A DNA stretch of 22,539 nt from IMG/VR virus record IMGVR_UViG_3300017782_000247, positions 1 through 22,539 of that record; one strand, 5' to 3'. The notes below the pieces were generated by a model that saw nothing but the letters and a program-made list of their open reading frames with translations, was not told the DNA's origin and ran no database searches. Below, one piece after another: positions 1-6,791 of this stretch. Every line of letters starts with the position of its first letter. Position 1 is the stretch's first letter. The position numbers and the translations under genes are program-made. The DNA comes from a virus.

Positions 1-544
1 AGACACTTGCTAATTCCTCTTTCGCATAATTTTCTAAATCAAATCCAAGATTTGATATTTTATCAAAATTATTATCTACGTCCAAATTATTAAACTTAAC
101 ATCAAAGGCATTATTGTAAAATACCTTTATAAATTCAGAAAAAGTTTTTATTTGATTGTTATTGTACAGTGTTAAAGGCTGTTTAAAATTACCTAAATTT
201 GACCTCTTTCCAGAAAAGCAAATAACAATGTTAAATTCATTCGTACTATTGGGATAAAAAAATGATTCAGAACTCATTTCTAAATTAGTAAAGACATTAC
301 CAGAAGTATTAATATAAAAGTGAAAGGTGTTTAATAAATTAGATGCATCAAGATCCCTTAATGATTCTAAAAAACTTCTGTTGTCTTTGTTTACGTAAGA
401 AAATGCACTAATGGAAAAAACAGTTTTTTTAGTTTTTTCTATATTGTACATAATTTCATTCTTAATATGTAATCTATCTACAATAAGTCTGTTTTTTTGG
501 TAATTTTTTATTCCAAGATCAAAGTTAAAGGAAGGTGCAATCAT
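1..544 (-). CDS. Partial gene; amidase-like (T7-lysozyme/PGRP) fold without zinc ligands, probable baseplate hub accessory
   Basis: The frame is open from an ATG at 544 to the window edge (181 codons; C-terminus missing). ATG overlaps the gp5 stop as ATGA, and AAGGAC lies just upstream, so the two genes are translationally coupled. Residues about 40-180 line up with the T7 lysozyme/amidase_2 fold from memory: VFSISAFSY against IFVHCSATK, FHFYINTSGNV against YHFIIKRDGTV, FNIVICFSGK against NSIGVCLVGG, and SNLGFDLENY against ACPSFDLKRW. The three zinc ligands of T7 lysozyme (His17, His122, Cys130) appear to be replaced by non-ligand residues (Ser/Ile, Asn and Asn/Leu), so an enzyme is unlikely. 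The position after gp5 suggests a structural role at the hub, perhaps peptidoglycan binding. The coding call is strong; the fold assignment is inference. Confidence 0.8.
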   Translation of the reverse strand, partial: MIAPSFNFDLGIKNYQKNRLIVDRLHIKNEIMYNIEKTKKTVFSISAFSYVNKDNRSFLESLRDLDASNLLNTFHFYINTSGNVFTNLEMSSESFFYPNSTNEFNIVICFSGKRSNLGNFKQPLTLYNNNQIKTFSEFIKVFYNNAFDVKFNNLDVDNNFDKISNLGFDLENYAKEELASV

Positions 545-1008
545 ACTACTTGTCCTTCAGTAGTGACAGGATTTTCTGTTGTTTCAACAGAAGTCGATTC
601 GCCCTGACCCGGACCAGAACGATTAAACTTAATTATACTTTGAATATCAGAAACTGAATCAACAGGACTTGGTGTAATTCCCGGAAGAGAACCTAAAATG
701 CAGGGATGTTGTCTGTGACGATCCATCCAAAATCCTACTACAAATGAACCTACTTCAAGACCCATCGTCTCTCCGATATCATGAACATCAGCCCCTGTAT
801 TTGGCATGAGTACGGTAGCTAAAGGCAAGTCTGCTAAAGGTGCTAATTCGTCGTGTAATCCTAAAATACGAATTGCAACACGCAATAGTGTATCAGCATC
901 TCTAGATTCTTCTGCCGTATACACTTCATCAACGTATGCAAAAAACCAAGTAAAATTATTGCCATAAAAATCTGACTGAAAACCTGCAAGATCAGTATTA
1001 TTACTCAT
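541..1008 (-). CDS. gp5: gp5-like baseplate hub protein, OB-fold domain only (no lysozyme)
   Basis: This 155-residue protein resembles the N-terminal OB-fold domain of T4 gp5, the central spike base that sits on the gp27 trimer. Residues about 20-111 carry the landmarks: WFFAYVDEV, LLRVAIRILGLHDE, then GSFVVGFWMDRHRQHPCILGSLPGI, matching the gp5 pattern of a barrel ending in 'V-G-F-x-D ... P-x-I-L-G-x-x-G'. After residue 111 there is only a short Ser/Thr/Glu-rich tail, whereas T4 gp5 (575 residues) continues with a lysozyme and a beta-helix. Neither is encoded here or immediately downstream. It lies 29 bases after gp27, its structural partner in T4, and overlaps the next gene by ATGA. The hub role is well supported by both sequence and context. 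Confidence 0.85.
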   Translation of the reverse strand: MSNNTDLAGFQSDFYGNNFTWFFAYVDEVYTAEESRDADTLLRVAIRILGLHDELAPLADLPLATVLMPNTGADVHDIGETMGLEVGSFVVGFWMDRHRQHPCILGSLPGITPSPVDSVSDIQSIIKFNRSGPGQGESTSVETTENPVTTEGQVV

Positions 1009-1037
1009 ATTATTTTACTTCCCTCATAGGTTTACAT

Positions 1038-2294
1038 TTAACCTCTCTGACCATCAAGACCCAACTCAAGCTGAGAGTATACCTCTCCGTTAGTTGTCAC
1101 ACTATGACGTATTGCGAGAACTAAGTAATTTCCAGTAAGTTCAGGATCCAAAGGTCTGTCAGGATCTTTAGTGTTTATTGGATACACCATTTCAACGATA
1201 TCACCCGGACCAATATCCACACATCCATACGTGCTAATAGAAACCCTTTTATTCAAAAATCCTGCTGCAGATGTCTTAGGTTTTAAATATGCGTCTTCTA
1301 AATTGGGTTTTTCAAAATAAGTCTCATCATCATTTCTCGGCTCATATATAGTTCGTGTCTCTCTTGGAGATGCCATTAGTTTTCCAATTTCTGAAACTAA
1401 TGGCATTTGCCGTGATTCCATAGAAACAGGTTGTGTCAAGTCTTTTGTAAACGTGCAAATTTTATTAACAAACCCTATGTCAACGTATTCTTTAGATGTA
1501 TAGCCTTGCTGCAGCATAGAGTGAGCATCAAACCCTGACTCTTGACCAAACACTAATATTTTAGCAATTTTATCTCCATTGACGTACTGTGAATCAATTA
1601 TATGAGCAGCACCAGTCATATTATATTCTGTCATCACATATCTATATTTTGGACCTGCCTTTGCCAATTCACTTACCTCATCAAGAAAAAATTTAGGTTT
1701 TCCTGATTTAAATCTTTCGTATAATACAAACATATTATTTCCTGTCCCACCTGCCCTCTCAAGCAAAAAAGAGATTGCTTGCATGGGTGTTTGACGTGGA
1801 ATATCAATGTTTACTGCTGGTGATGAAAAAGCATTTATCTGCAAGTCGCCTTTGATATATTTGCCAAAAACATATTTTATAATGTTTGTGCAGGTTTCCG
1901 GGTTGTTTTTAAATTTCCATTCTTGAACTTTCTGTGAGCTATTGTATATGTGCTCTTGGCTCATACAAATAAGCTCTACCCCCAGAGCCTTTCGACCATT
2001 AACCATAGCCGTCTTTGTGCTATTAATATGAAACGAACCATCAATCGTTTCACCAGCACCATCGGTTATACTGACAGCTAAAGCCCGGTCTCCATCAATA
2101 CGGCCATTTCGAAGTATTGCATCTTCGTCAGATATAATACAACTTAATGTCATAAAGGGATGATCTAGAGAAGAATAGGCTTTTAGAGAAGAGACGTACT
2201 GTGTTATGTCCAAGCCACCTCCACCACCAAAAAGATTAACAACCTCCACCTTAAATGCTTTTTGGCCTTTGGCTGGCTCTAAAAAGTTAACCAT
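1038..2294 (-). CDS. gp27: gp27-like baseplate hub subunit
   Basis: This 418-residue protein is close in length to T4 gp27 (391), which forms the trimeric ring that continues the tail tube into the baseplate and holds gp5. Features consistent with this are the opening FKVEVVNLFGGGGGLDITQYVSSLKAYSSLDHPFMTLS split over residues 14-50, a 'phage tail protein D' style first barrel, and a C-terminal barrel with GDIVEMVYP and GNYLVLAIRHSV typical of late hub domains (GNYLV..I.H...). It overlaps gp53 by 8 bases and is followed by gp5, the usual gp27-gp5 partnership. A 13-bp perfect inverted repeat lies within the coding region (1370-1406). Assignment rests on context plus domain pattern rather than an alignment. 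Confidence 0.8.
   Translation of the reverse strand: MVNFLEPAKGQKAFKVEVVNLFGGGGGLDITQYVSSLKAYSSLDHPFMTLSCIISDEDAILRNGRIDGDRALAVSITDGAGETIDGSFHINSTKTAMVNGRKALGVELICMSQEHIYNSSQKVQEWKFKNNPETCTNIIKYVFGKYIKGDLQINAFSSPAVNIDIPRQTPMQAISFLLERAGGTGNNMFVLYERFKSGKPKFFLDEVSELAKAGPKYRYVMTEYNMTGAAHIIDSQYVNGDKIAKILVFGQESGFDAHSMLQQGYTSKEYVDIGFVNKICTFTKDLTQPVSMESRQMPLVSEIGKLMASPRETRTIYEPRNDDETYFEKPNLEDAYLKPKTSAAGFLNKRVSISTYGCVDIGPGDIVEMVYPINTKDPDRPLDPELTGNYLVLAIRHSVTTNGEVYSQLELGLDGQRG
1370..1406. repeat. Perfect 13-bp inverted repeat inside gp27
   Basis: Arms ATGCCATTAGTTT (1370-1382) and AAACTAATGGCAT (1394-1406) are exact reverse complements around an 11-base loop. It encodes part of the protein around residues 297-308, so it is under coding constraint. 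No T-run follows on either strand. The CCATTAG core recurs in the inverted repeat at 5388-5419. Function unknown. Confidence 0.85.
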
Positions 2295-2835
2295 TAAATA
2301 ATCTCTCCACCTCTTCTTGCACTTGATCTATGAAAGATGGATCAATCAAGTCGATGTTTCTCAAATTATCATTTCTTTCTTCATGGTACTCGAATGCCGT
2401 AACAGGATTCCATCCAGTTCGATCAATAGAAATCGTTGCATCAACAAAATCAGAATTAGAATATCTACTAAAGGTATCTTGATTAATTGTAAAACCGTAT
2501 TTTGGATTACTATAATGTAATATCGTTTCTTTAGCTGCAGGTACAGACCCATATTTCTGAATGTAAAAGTTTGTCAACTGCTTATAAGACTTAGGCCACT
2601 CATTATATACATCTAAAATTTTATTAGACATCAAAACAAGCCAAGAGAAAAACACACTTCCATAGAAGTTAAATGCAACTTCTTCAGGCGATTCATCATC
2701 CTCAACAGTATATTTTAAAAAAGCGTTTGGATTATTAAAAGCGTCATCAACCACTTTTGAAGATACCATAAGATTTCTTGCAAGCTTACCATTGTATTCT
2801 ATTATTGGTAAATTCTTAAATAGACCTTTTGACAT
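2287..2835 (-). CDS. gp53: gp53-like baseplate wedge subunit
   Basis: The 182-residue product matches T4 gp53 (196 residues), a wedge protein that links the inner baseplate to the hub. The diagnostic stretch is residues about 40-75: the acidic VEDDESPEEVAFNFYGS followed by VFFSWLVLMSNKILDVYNEWP, which is the LysM-like 'D.p..iay.lYG....wWlil..N.i.dp...wP' pattern of the gp53/W family. After it comes LTNFYIQKYGS, also typical. Start ATG at 2835 overlaps the gp48 stop as TAATG and its end overlaps gp27 by 8 bases, so gp48, gp53 and gp27 form one operon. Confidence 0.85.
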   Translation of the reverse strand: MSKGLFKNLPIIEYNGKLARNLMVSSKVVDDAFNNPNAFLKYTVEDDESPEEVAFNFYGSVFFSWLVLMSNKILDVYNEWPKSYKQLTNFYIQKYGSVPAAKETILHYSNPKYGFTINQDTFSRYSNSDFVDATISIDRTGWNPVTAFEYHEERNDNLRNIDLIDPSFIDQVQEEVERLFNG

Positions 2836-4112
2836 TAAGCAAATCCACTTCTACTAGCCTGATAATCACCTCTGACTCTACTGGTTATTTCCATAATTGT
2901 TAATGACAACGCCACAGAAGTAGGAGCACCAGACTTAAAAAAGAATGGTGAACCAGAAGCAGAATAGTCTACAGTTATATCAGTTATAACACTCTCAAAT
3001 ATTGGAAAAATAATGAGACCGTTTGGCGATCTAATATCAAAACGTGTCAATATTGATGGGTATCTAATAATATTTAAAAATGGATCAATAAGCTCTGGAT
3101 GACTGTGTTCTTTTAGAAGTTGTATAACTTGAAATATAGATTGTGTCCCTGATTCTGAATCTGCATATAGCTTCCATCTAAAATTAAATGTTCTCGGCAT
3201 GACACCAGAAAACTGCTGAACCATGCTATTGTTGAACGCAGTATTAAATCCTTGCACACCCGCCATATTACCAACAGCGCCTATCAAGTTATTTAAATTT
3301 CCCGGCTGTTCATAAAAGCCTTTAGCTTGGTTAAACAATGCCTTCATCTGTGACATACCGCCCTCTATATCGGGAGCTTGTTTTTCACCTAAAGCTCTTA
3401 GAGTTGTTGCAGTAGCATTCATTATGGCATCTTGAATTGCACCACCAGCGCCTTTATGCTTACTCTCGTAACCAATATTCATATTTTCCTGAAGGTTATC
3501 AGGTGTGGGTAGACCGATTGTTCCAGACGAAGAAGATACAGAACCACCACCTCCACCGCTACCTCCTGCTCCCCCTACTCCTGCGCCAGAGGATCCAAAG
3601 CCAGTTCCTCTAAGAATTGGACTATCTAATCTCTGTACACCCGAAGAGTCACTTCTAGTACCACCTCTCTCAAAAGACGCTGGTGAACTTACTCGATTAG
3701 TTGAAAAACCACTATTAGAGTCTCTTTCTCTAAGTCTTTGTAAGTATGCTTCTGTGGTATTTTCCTTACTATCATAATCCACAGAGAACATCTCTTTTAA
3801 CGTAATAATATTATCACCCTTTATTCCTATAGAGGATGATCTATTGGTACAATTTCTGGCGTCAATAATTTGAGGTACTTTACGTCTACCAGATTTTTTA
3901 GACTTATTTTTTCTCTTATTACTGTAACCTTGTGCAGCACTTTTATTTCCAGATTTTTTATTAGGATTTGAAGTGACATAACTTCCAGATCCGGTTTTTA
4001 CAAATCCTCCGCTAGAAGTAGTTACTAGATTAGTCCCACTCGGCTTAGCATTAACAGATCTGCCGACGCCCGGACGTATAGTATCGCCAAAAGTATCAGG
4101 TCTTCTAACCAT
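2835..4112 (-). CDS. gp48: gp48-like baseplate tail-tube cap with long disordered N-terminal extension
   Basis: The last ~120 of 425 residues carry the gp48/gp54 signature: PRTFNFRWKLYADSES (residues about 306-321), then a 'HPELIDPFLNIIRYPSILTRFDI' element and a final VITDITVDYSASGSPFFF ... ALSLTIMEI strand pair. In T4 gp48 caps the baseplate and starts the tail tube. The first ~220 residues are low complexity: a Lys/Arg/Ser-rich patch (about residues 52-80) and a Gly/Ser linker (GAGVGGAGGSGGGGG, about residues 176-190), both absent from T4 gp48 as I know it (364 residues). AGGAAG lies before the ATG. It is the first gene of the leftward baseplate operon, with a late-promoter box about 92 bases upstream. 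gp54 is an alternative name. Confidence 0.8.
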   Translation of the reverse strand: MVRRPDTFGDTIRPGVGRSVNAKPSGTNLVTTSSGGFVKTGSGSYVTSNPNKKSGNKSAAQGYSNKRKNKSKKSGRRKVPQIIDARNCTNRSSSIGIKGDNIITLKEMFSVDYDSKENTTEAYLQRLRERDSNSGFSTNRVSSPASFERGGTRSDSSGVQRLDSPILRGTGFGSSGAGVGGAGGSGGGGGSVSSSSGTIGLPTPDNLQENMNIGYESKHKGAGGAIQDAIMNATATTLRALGEKQAPDIEGGMSQMKALFNQAKGFYEQPGNLNNLIGAVGNMAGVQGFNTAFNNSMVQQFSGVMPRTFNFRWKLYADSESGTQSIFQVIQLLKEHSHPELIDPFLNIIRYPSILTRFDIRSPNGLIIFPIFESVITDITVDYSASGSPFFFKSGAPTSVALSLTIMEITSRVRGDYQASRSGFA

Positions 4113-4135
4113 TTGTCTTCCTACTAAATAATTAC

Positions 4136-4573
4136 ATGCCAGCTAAAAAGGGTTACTTTAAACCAAAAAATTACAGTAAATATAAAGGAGACCCAACTAA
4201 GATTATTTATAGGAGTAGTTGGGAAAAGATGTTCATGGGATACTTGGATAACAACCCAAGTGTCGTTGAATGGTCTTCTGAAGAGTTTTTTATACCTTAC
4301 AAAAGTCCTGTGGACGGACGTGTGAGAAGATACTTTCCTGACTTCTACGTGAAGAAGAGAAACAAACAGGGCGGTATTGATATTCTTGTTGTAGAAATCA
4401 AACCAAAATATCAAACAGAAAAACCAGATAAAGTTAAAAAAATAACTAAGCAATATGTAAATAAGGTTAAGACATACGCTATTAACGAGTCTAAGTGGAA
4501 AGCTGCAGAAAGCTTTTGCAAAGATCGAAAGTGGAAGTTTCAGATTTTAACAGAGAACGAGCTAGGACTCTAA
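4136..4573 (+). CDS. gp4: gp4-like head completion protein, TnsA/PD-(D/E)xK nuclease fold
   Basis: This 145-residue protein resembles T4 gp4 (gp50/gp4), which completes the filled head before the tail is attached. Residues 25-70 contain YRSSWEKMFMGYLDNNPSV and WSSEEFFIPY ... GRVRRYFPDFYV, strongly conserved in T4-like gp4. A nuclease core is visible: PD at 68-69 and E87-I-K89 in VVEIKPK, giving a PD-(D/E)xK arrangement as in TnsA-like endonucleases. The gene is divergent from gp48 with only 23 bases between the starts and no good ribosome binding site, and it is directly followed (no gap) by the next gene. Confidence 0.88.
   Translation: MPAKKGYFKPKNYSKYKGDPTKIIYRSSWEKMFMGYLDNNPSVVEWSSEEFFIPYKSPVDGRVRRYFPDFYVKKRNKQGGIDILVVEIKPKYQTEKPDKVKKITKQYVNKVKTYAINESKWKAAESFCKDRKWKFQILTENELGL
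4204..4211 (-). promoter_or_regulatory. T4-type late promoter box (TATAAATA) for the leftward baseplate operon
   Basis: The minus strand reads TATAAATA exactly, the consensus late promoter of T4-like phages recognised by the gp55 sigma with gp33 and the clamp. It lies inside gp4 on the opposite strand, with the predicted start about 85 bases upstream of the gp48 ATG. This is the only perfect copy I found on the minus strand, and it is placed at the head of a late operon. gp33 is encoded in this window; gp55 would lie elsewhere. Confidence 0.7.
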
Positions 4574-5236
4574 ATGGCAATAACCTTAAGATCATTTAAA
4601 GAGACTGTCGAAAAGGTAGTAGGAAAAAAGCCAAAAGACGTATTCCACTCAATTCTTGTCGAAGGCTTAGAACAAGAGATTATCCCTGCTCGAACCAAGA
4701 AGGCACGACAATACTATCGTGGTTTCGGAAGCATGTCCGCACAAAGTTCTAAAGATACAATATTTAAAAACAAAGATAGAATCGCAAAGCTTCCAACTAT
4801 TGGAAAAATGTATTTTTTTCAATACATCCCAAAAATGATTAAAGAGCTACCATATCACGATAGGTTGCCAATGATCTTTCCAATAAACACTATAAATAAT
4901 GGGATAATGGGCATCAACCTACATTACTTACCGCTCGAACCCAGAGCAGCTTTGATGGATGCACTTTACACTTTGTCTAGTGACAATTCATACGATGATA
5001 AAACAAGGTTAAGAATAAGCTATGAGATTTTGAAGGTTGCATCAAGGTTTAGCATGTTTAGGCCGTGCATAAAAAAGTATCTGTTTAACCACCTTCAATC
5101 ACCATTGTATGAAGTTAAATCATACGAATGGGATATTGCCCTATTCTTACCAGTTGAAATGTTTGCTGTTGGAAATGCATCACCGAATCCGGGTATCACT
5201 GGAATCGCACAAAAAGAATCGCTCGATAGGATATAA
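4574..5236 (+). CDS. Conserved T4-like structural-type protein, unassigned
   Basis: This 220-residue protein starts on the base after the gp4 stop, so it is translationally coupled to gp4. I recognise the pattern from marine T4-like phages (LPYHDRLPMIFPI, GINLHYLPLEPRAALMDALY, RPCIKKYLFNHLQS, EWDIALFLP) but not a proven function. There is a basic N-terminus with KTIKxxR-type segments and no signal peptide or membrane segment. In T4 the neighbour of gene 4 is gene 2 (DNA end protector), so a gp2-like role is possible from position only. A perfect TATAAATA box lies within the gene (4891-4898). Confidence 0.85.
   Translation: MAITLRSFKETVEKVVGKKPKDVFHSILVEGLEQEIIPARTKKARQYYRGFGSMSAQSSKDTIFKNKDRIAKLPTIGKMYFFQYIPKMIKELPYHDRLPMIFPINTINNGIMGINLHYLPLEPRAALMDALYTLSSDNSYDDKTRLRISYEILKVASRFSMFRPCIKKYLFNHLQSPLYEVKSYEWDIALFLPVEMFAVGNASPNPGITGIAQKESLDRI
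4891..4898 (+). promoter_or_regulatory. Possible internal late promoter (TATAAATA)
   Basis: Exact TATAAATA on the plus strand inside the preceding structural gene, about 340 bases upstream of the tail-tube-like gene at 5238. It could boost tube protein and gp26 expression relative to gp4. It also encodes residues TINN, so chance occurrence in AT-rich coding DNA cannot be excluded. Confidence 0.4.
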
Positions 5237-5237
5237 G

Positions 5238-5909
5238 ATGGGCTTTAGTATAGAACAATTTAAAGGAAGATTTAAAAACGACTTTGCTAAAGCCGCTTTG
5301 TTTGAAGTCTTTTTCGCAAGCTTTGCCGATCTTAGATTTCAAGCCACTAGTGCTTCTCTACCCGGATCGAGTATTGTAACCGATACGTTTTCTAATGGTC
5401 CGTACAGGCCATTAGAAAAGGCAGTATCAAGATCTTACTCAGGCGTTGGCGTGACCTTCATATTAGACAACGAAGGGCGCTGTCTTTCAGCGCTGAACCA
5501 GATGATGGATAGCGTTGTAGATCCTGACGGGTTTGTTGGATATTCTTCACAATACGAATCTGCAGTTAATATAAAACATTTCAATCAGTCAGGTGGTGTC
5601 GTAACTAGTTACACACTTAACGATTCATTTGTATCGTCTTTGTCTGATGTAACACTTGATTGGAGTAGTGGAGACGCTATTGCAACGGTATCTTGTATTA
5701 TAAAATTTAGATCCTATTCTATGAGTGCTTTTGGTGGAGGATCTAGCACCATATCATCTTTTGGTGAAAGAGGTTATGTTAATAAAGTCGAAATGCCTGA
5801 TAGAGCACCCATTATTACTGAAAGACCAAAAATCGGAAGCACTAGCTCTGGTTCGCAGTCGGGAAGACCACCAATTGGAAGTATTAGTTCTGGACCACAG
5901 ATTGATTAA
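5238..5909 (+). CDS. Tail-tube-fold protein (gp19/gp54-like)
   Basis: I chose the ATG at 5238, one base after the previous stop, giving 223 residues; a longer frame from 5109 would run through the preceding gene. The core (about residues 1-175) has the tail-tube barrel pattern: RFQATSASLPGSSI, then GPYRPLEKAVSRSYSGVGVTFILD, a helix LNQMMDSVV, and a late DVTLDWSSGDAIATVSCIIKF strand pair. Members form or initiate the inner tail tube. The last ~45 residues are a low-complexity tail with two imperfect copies of P-x-IGS-x-SSG-x-Q, which tube proteins normally lack. It is not clear whether this is the main tube (gp19, 163 residues in T4) or a tube initiator such as gp54. Confidence 0.8.
   Translation: MGFSIEQFKGRFKNDFAKAALFEVFFASFADLRFQATSASLPGSSIVTDTFSNGPYRPLEKAVSRSYSGVGVTFILDNEGRCLSALNQMMDSVVDPDGFVGYSSQYESAVNIKHFNQSGGVVTSYTLNDSFVSSLSDVTLDWSSGDAIATVSCIIKFRSYSMSAFGGGSSTISSFGERGYVNKVEMPDRAPIITERPKIGSTSSGSQSGRPPIGSISSGPQID
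5388..5419. repeat. Perfect 11-bp inverted repeat inside the tail-tube-like gene
   Basis: Arms TTTTCTAATGG (5388-5398) and CCATTAGAAAA (5409-5419) are exact reverse complements around a 10-base loop, early in the coding region. The same CCATTAG core is present in the gp27 repeat at 1370-1406. Role unknown. Confidence 0.8.
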
Positions 5910-5919
5910 AGGATGAAAA

Positions 5920-6609
5920 ATGTTACCAAAAATTCAGACTGCTGTTTTTAAGACAACGATTCCGTCTTTAAACAGAGAAATTTTATTGAGACCCTTTTTA
6001 GTTAAAGAAGAAAAAATTCTTCTTATGGCCAAACAGTCAGGCGAAAAGGATCAGATTTTTATTGCTATCGAACAAGTTATTCAGAATTGTGTTGTTGATG
6101 AAGCTTTAGACATAAGCAAGCTCCCATACTACGATATTGAATATCTCTTCATCCAGCTAAGAATTAACTCTATTGGCGATTTCATCGAATTGGAAATTAC
6201 TGATCCAGAATCTGGCGAGAGAAAGAAAGCTACTGTAGATTTAAACGACGTAAATGTCGTATCTTCTGATGTTGGTAACAAAGTAATTCTTAATGAAGAT
6301 ACTGCATTGATTATGAAGTATCCTACGCTAGATGAGATTTCTAAAGTTACAGCAGAAAATGATGTTGAAGCATTTTTTGATACGTTGAAGTATTCTATCA
6401 ATTCAGTTTTCCATGACGATCAATCATATGAATTCTACTCCTACTCAAATGAAGAACAGATCGAATTTATTGATTCGTTAAGTGTATCGAATATTGAGCA
6501 ATGTAAAGATTTTATTTCTTCTATGCCTTCAGTTGAAGTTGAAGCAAGATGGAAAGATGAAAAGAAAGATAAATCATTAACGTTGAAGGGTATCAACAAT
6601 TTTTTTTAA
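5920..6609 (+). CDS. gp26: gp26-like baseplate hub assembly protein
   Basis: The 229-residue product matches the T4 gp26 family (208 residues; T4 base plate protein family). The N-terminus is diagnostic: TTIPSLNREILLRPFLVKEEKILLMA (shown here only in part, residues about 12-38), followed by DIEYLFIQLRINSIGDFIEL at about residues 68-87. In T4 gp26 acts in hub assembly and is needed with gp51 and gp28/29. AAAGGA six bases before the ATG is a good ribosome binding site. The gene ends on eight consecutive T's followed by TAA, and the -1 frame continues into the gp51-like frame, so a longer fusion product of about 290 residues is likely. Confidence 0.87.
   Translation: MLPKIQTAVFKTTIPSLNREILLRPFLVKEEKILLMAKQSGEKDQIFIAIEQVIQNCVVDEALDISKLPYYDIEYLFIQLRINSIGDFIELEITDPESGERKKATVDLNDVNVVSSDVGNKVILNEDTALIMKYPTLDEISKVTAENDVEAFFDTLKYSINSVFHDDQSYEFYSYSNEEQIEFIDSLSVSNIEQCKDFISSMPSVEVEARWKDEKKDKSLTLKGINNFF
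6600..6606 (+). promoter_or_regulatory. Putative -1 ribosomal frameshift site T TTT TTT before the gp26 stop
   Basis: In the gp26 frame the last codons are AAT TTT TTT TAA, so a canonical heptamer T_TTT_TTT sits directly before the stop. Slipping one base back puts ribosomes in the frame that encodes the gp51-like segment to 6791 with no stop between. A short GTTG/CAAC pairing lies downstream (about 6614-6629), but no strong stimulatory stem was seen. Confidence 0.6.
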
Positions 6610-6791
6610 TACTGTTGGGTCATAACAACCTTAAAAATTACTTCAAACTAATTTTTAATATGGCCCAGCATCATGGATACAGTATATCAGACATTGAAAA
6701 TATGATACCTTTTGAACTTGAATTATATTCTTCCATGCTGATTGACTATTTGGAGCAAAAGAAAAACGAACAGGAAATGGCTAGAAGATAA
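6606..6791 (+). CDS. gp51-like hub assembly segment, probably expressed as a gp26 frameshift extension
   Basis: Sixty-one codons in the -1 frame relative to gp26, ending at TAA 6789-6791, which overlaps the next ATG by one base. The encoded pattern NYFKLIFNMAQHHGYSI followed by DIENMIPFELELYSSMLIDYLEQ is strongly protein-like and recalls the small assembly protein that follows gp26 in T4-like marine phages. The only ATG in frame (6660) would cut the conserved NYF..IF start, and neither it nor the TTG at 6615 has a ribosome binding site, so frameshifting from gp26 is the simplest route of expression. The name gp51 is from position; T4 gp51 is much longer (249 residues). Confidence 0.65.
   Translation, partial: LILLGHNNLKNYFKLIFNMAQHHGYSISDIENMIPFELELYSSMLIDYLEQKKNEQEMARR

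Noticed and set aside
3505-3777. Proline-rich open frame on the plus strand
   Set aside because: It is the antisense of the Gly/Ser linker of gp48 (glycine codons read backwards as proline); no ribosome site.
4124-4453. Open frame on the minus strand opposite gp4
   Set aside because: Antisense to a strongly supported gp4 and rich in Phe/Trp as expected for a shadow frame.
5109-5237. Upstream extension of the tail-tube-like gene
   Set aside because: It overlaps the conserved end of the previous gene in another frame; the ATG at 5238 directly follows that stop.
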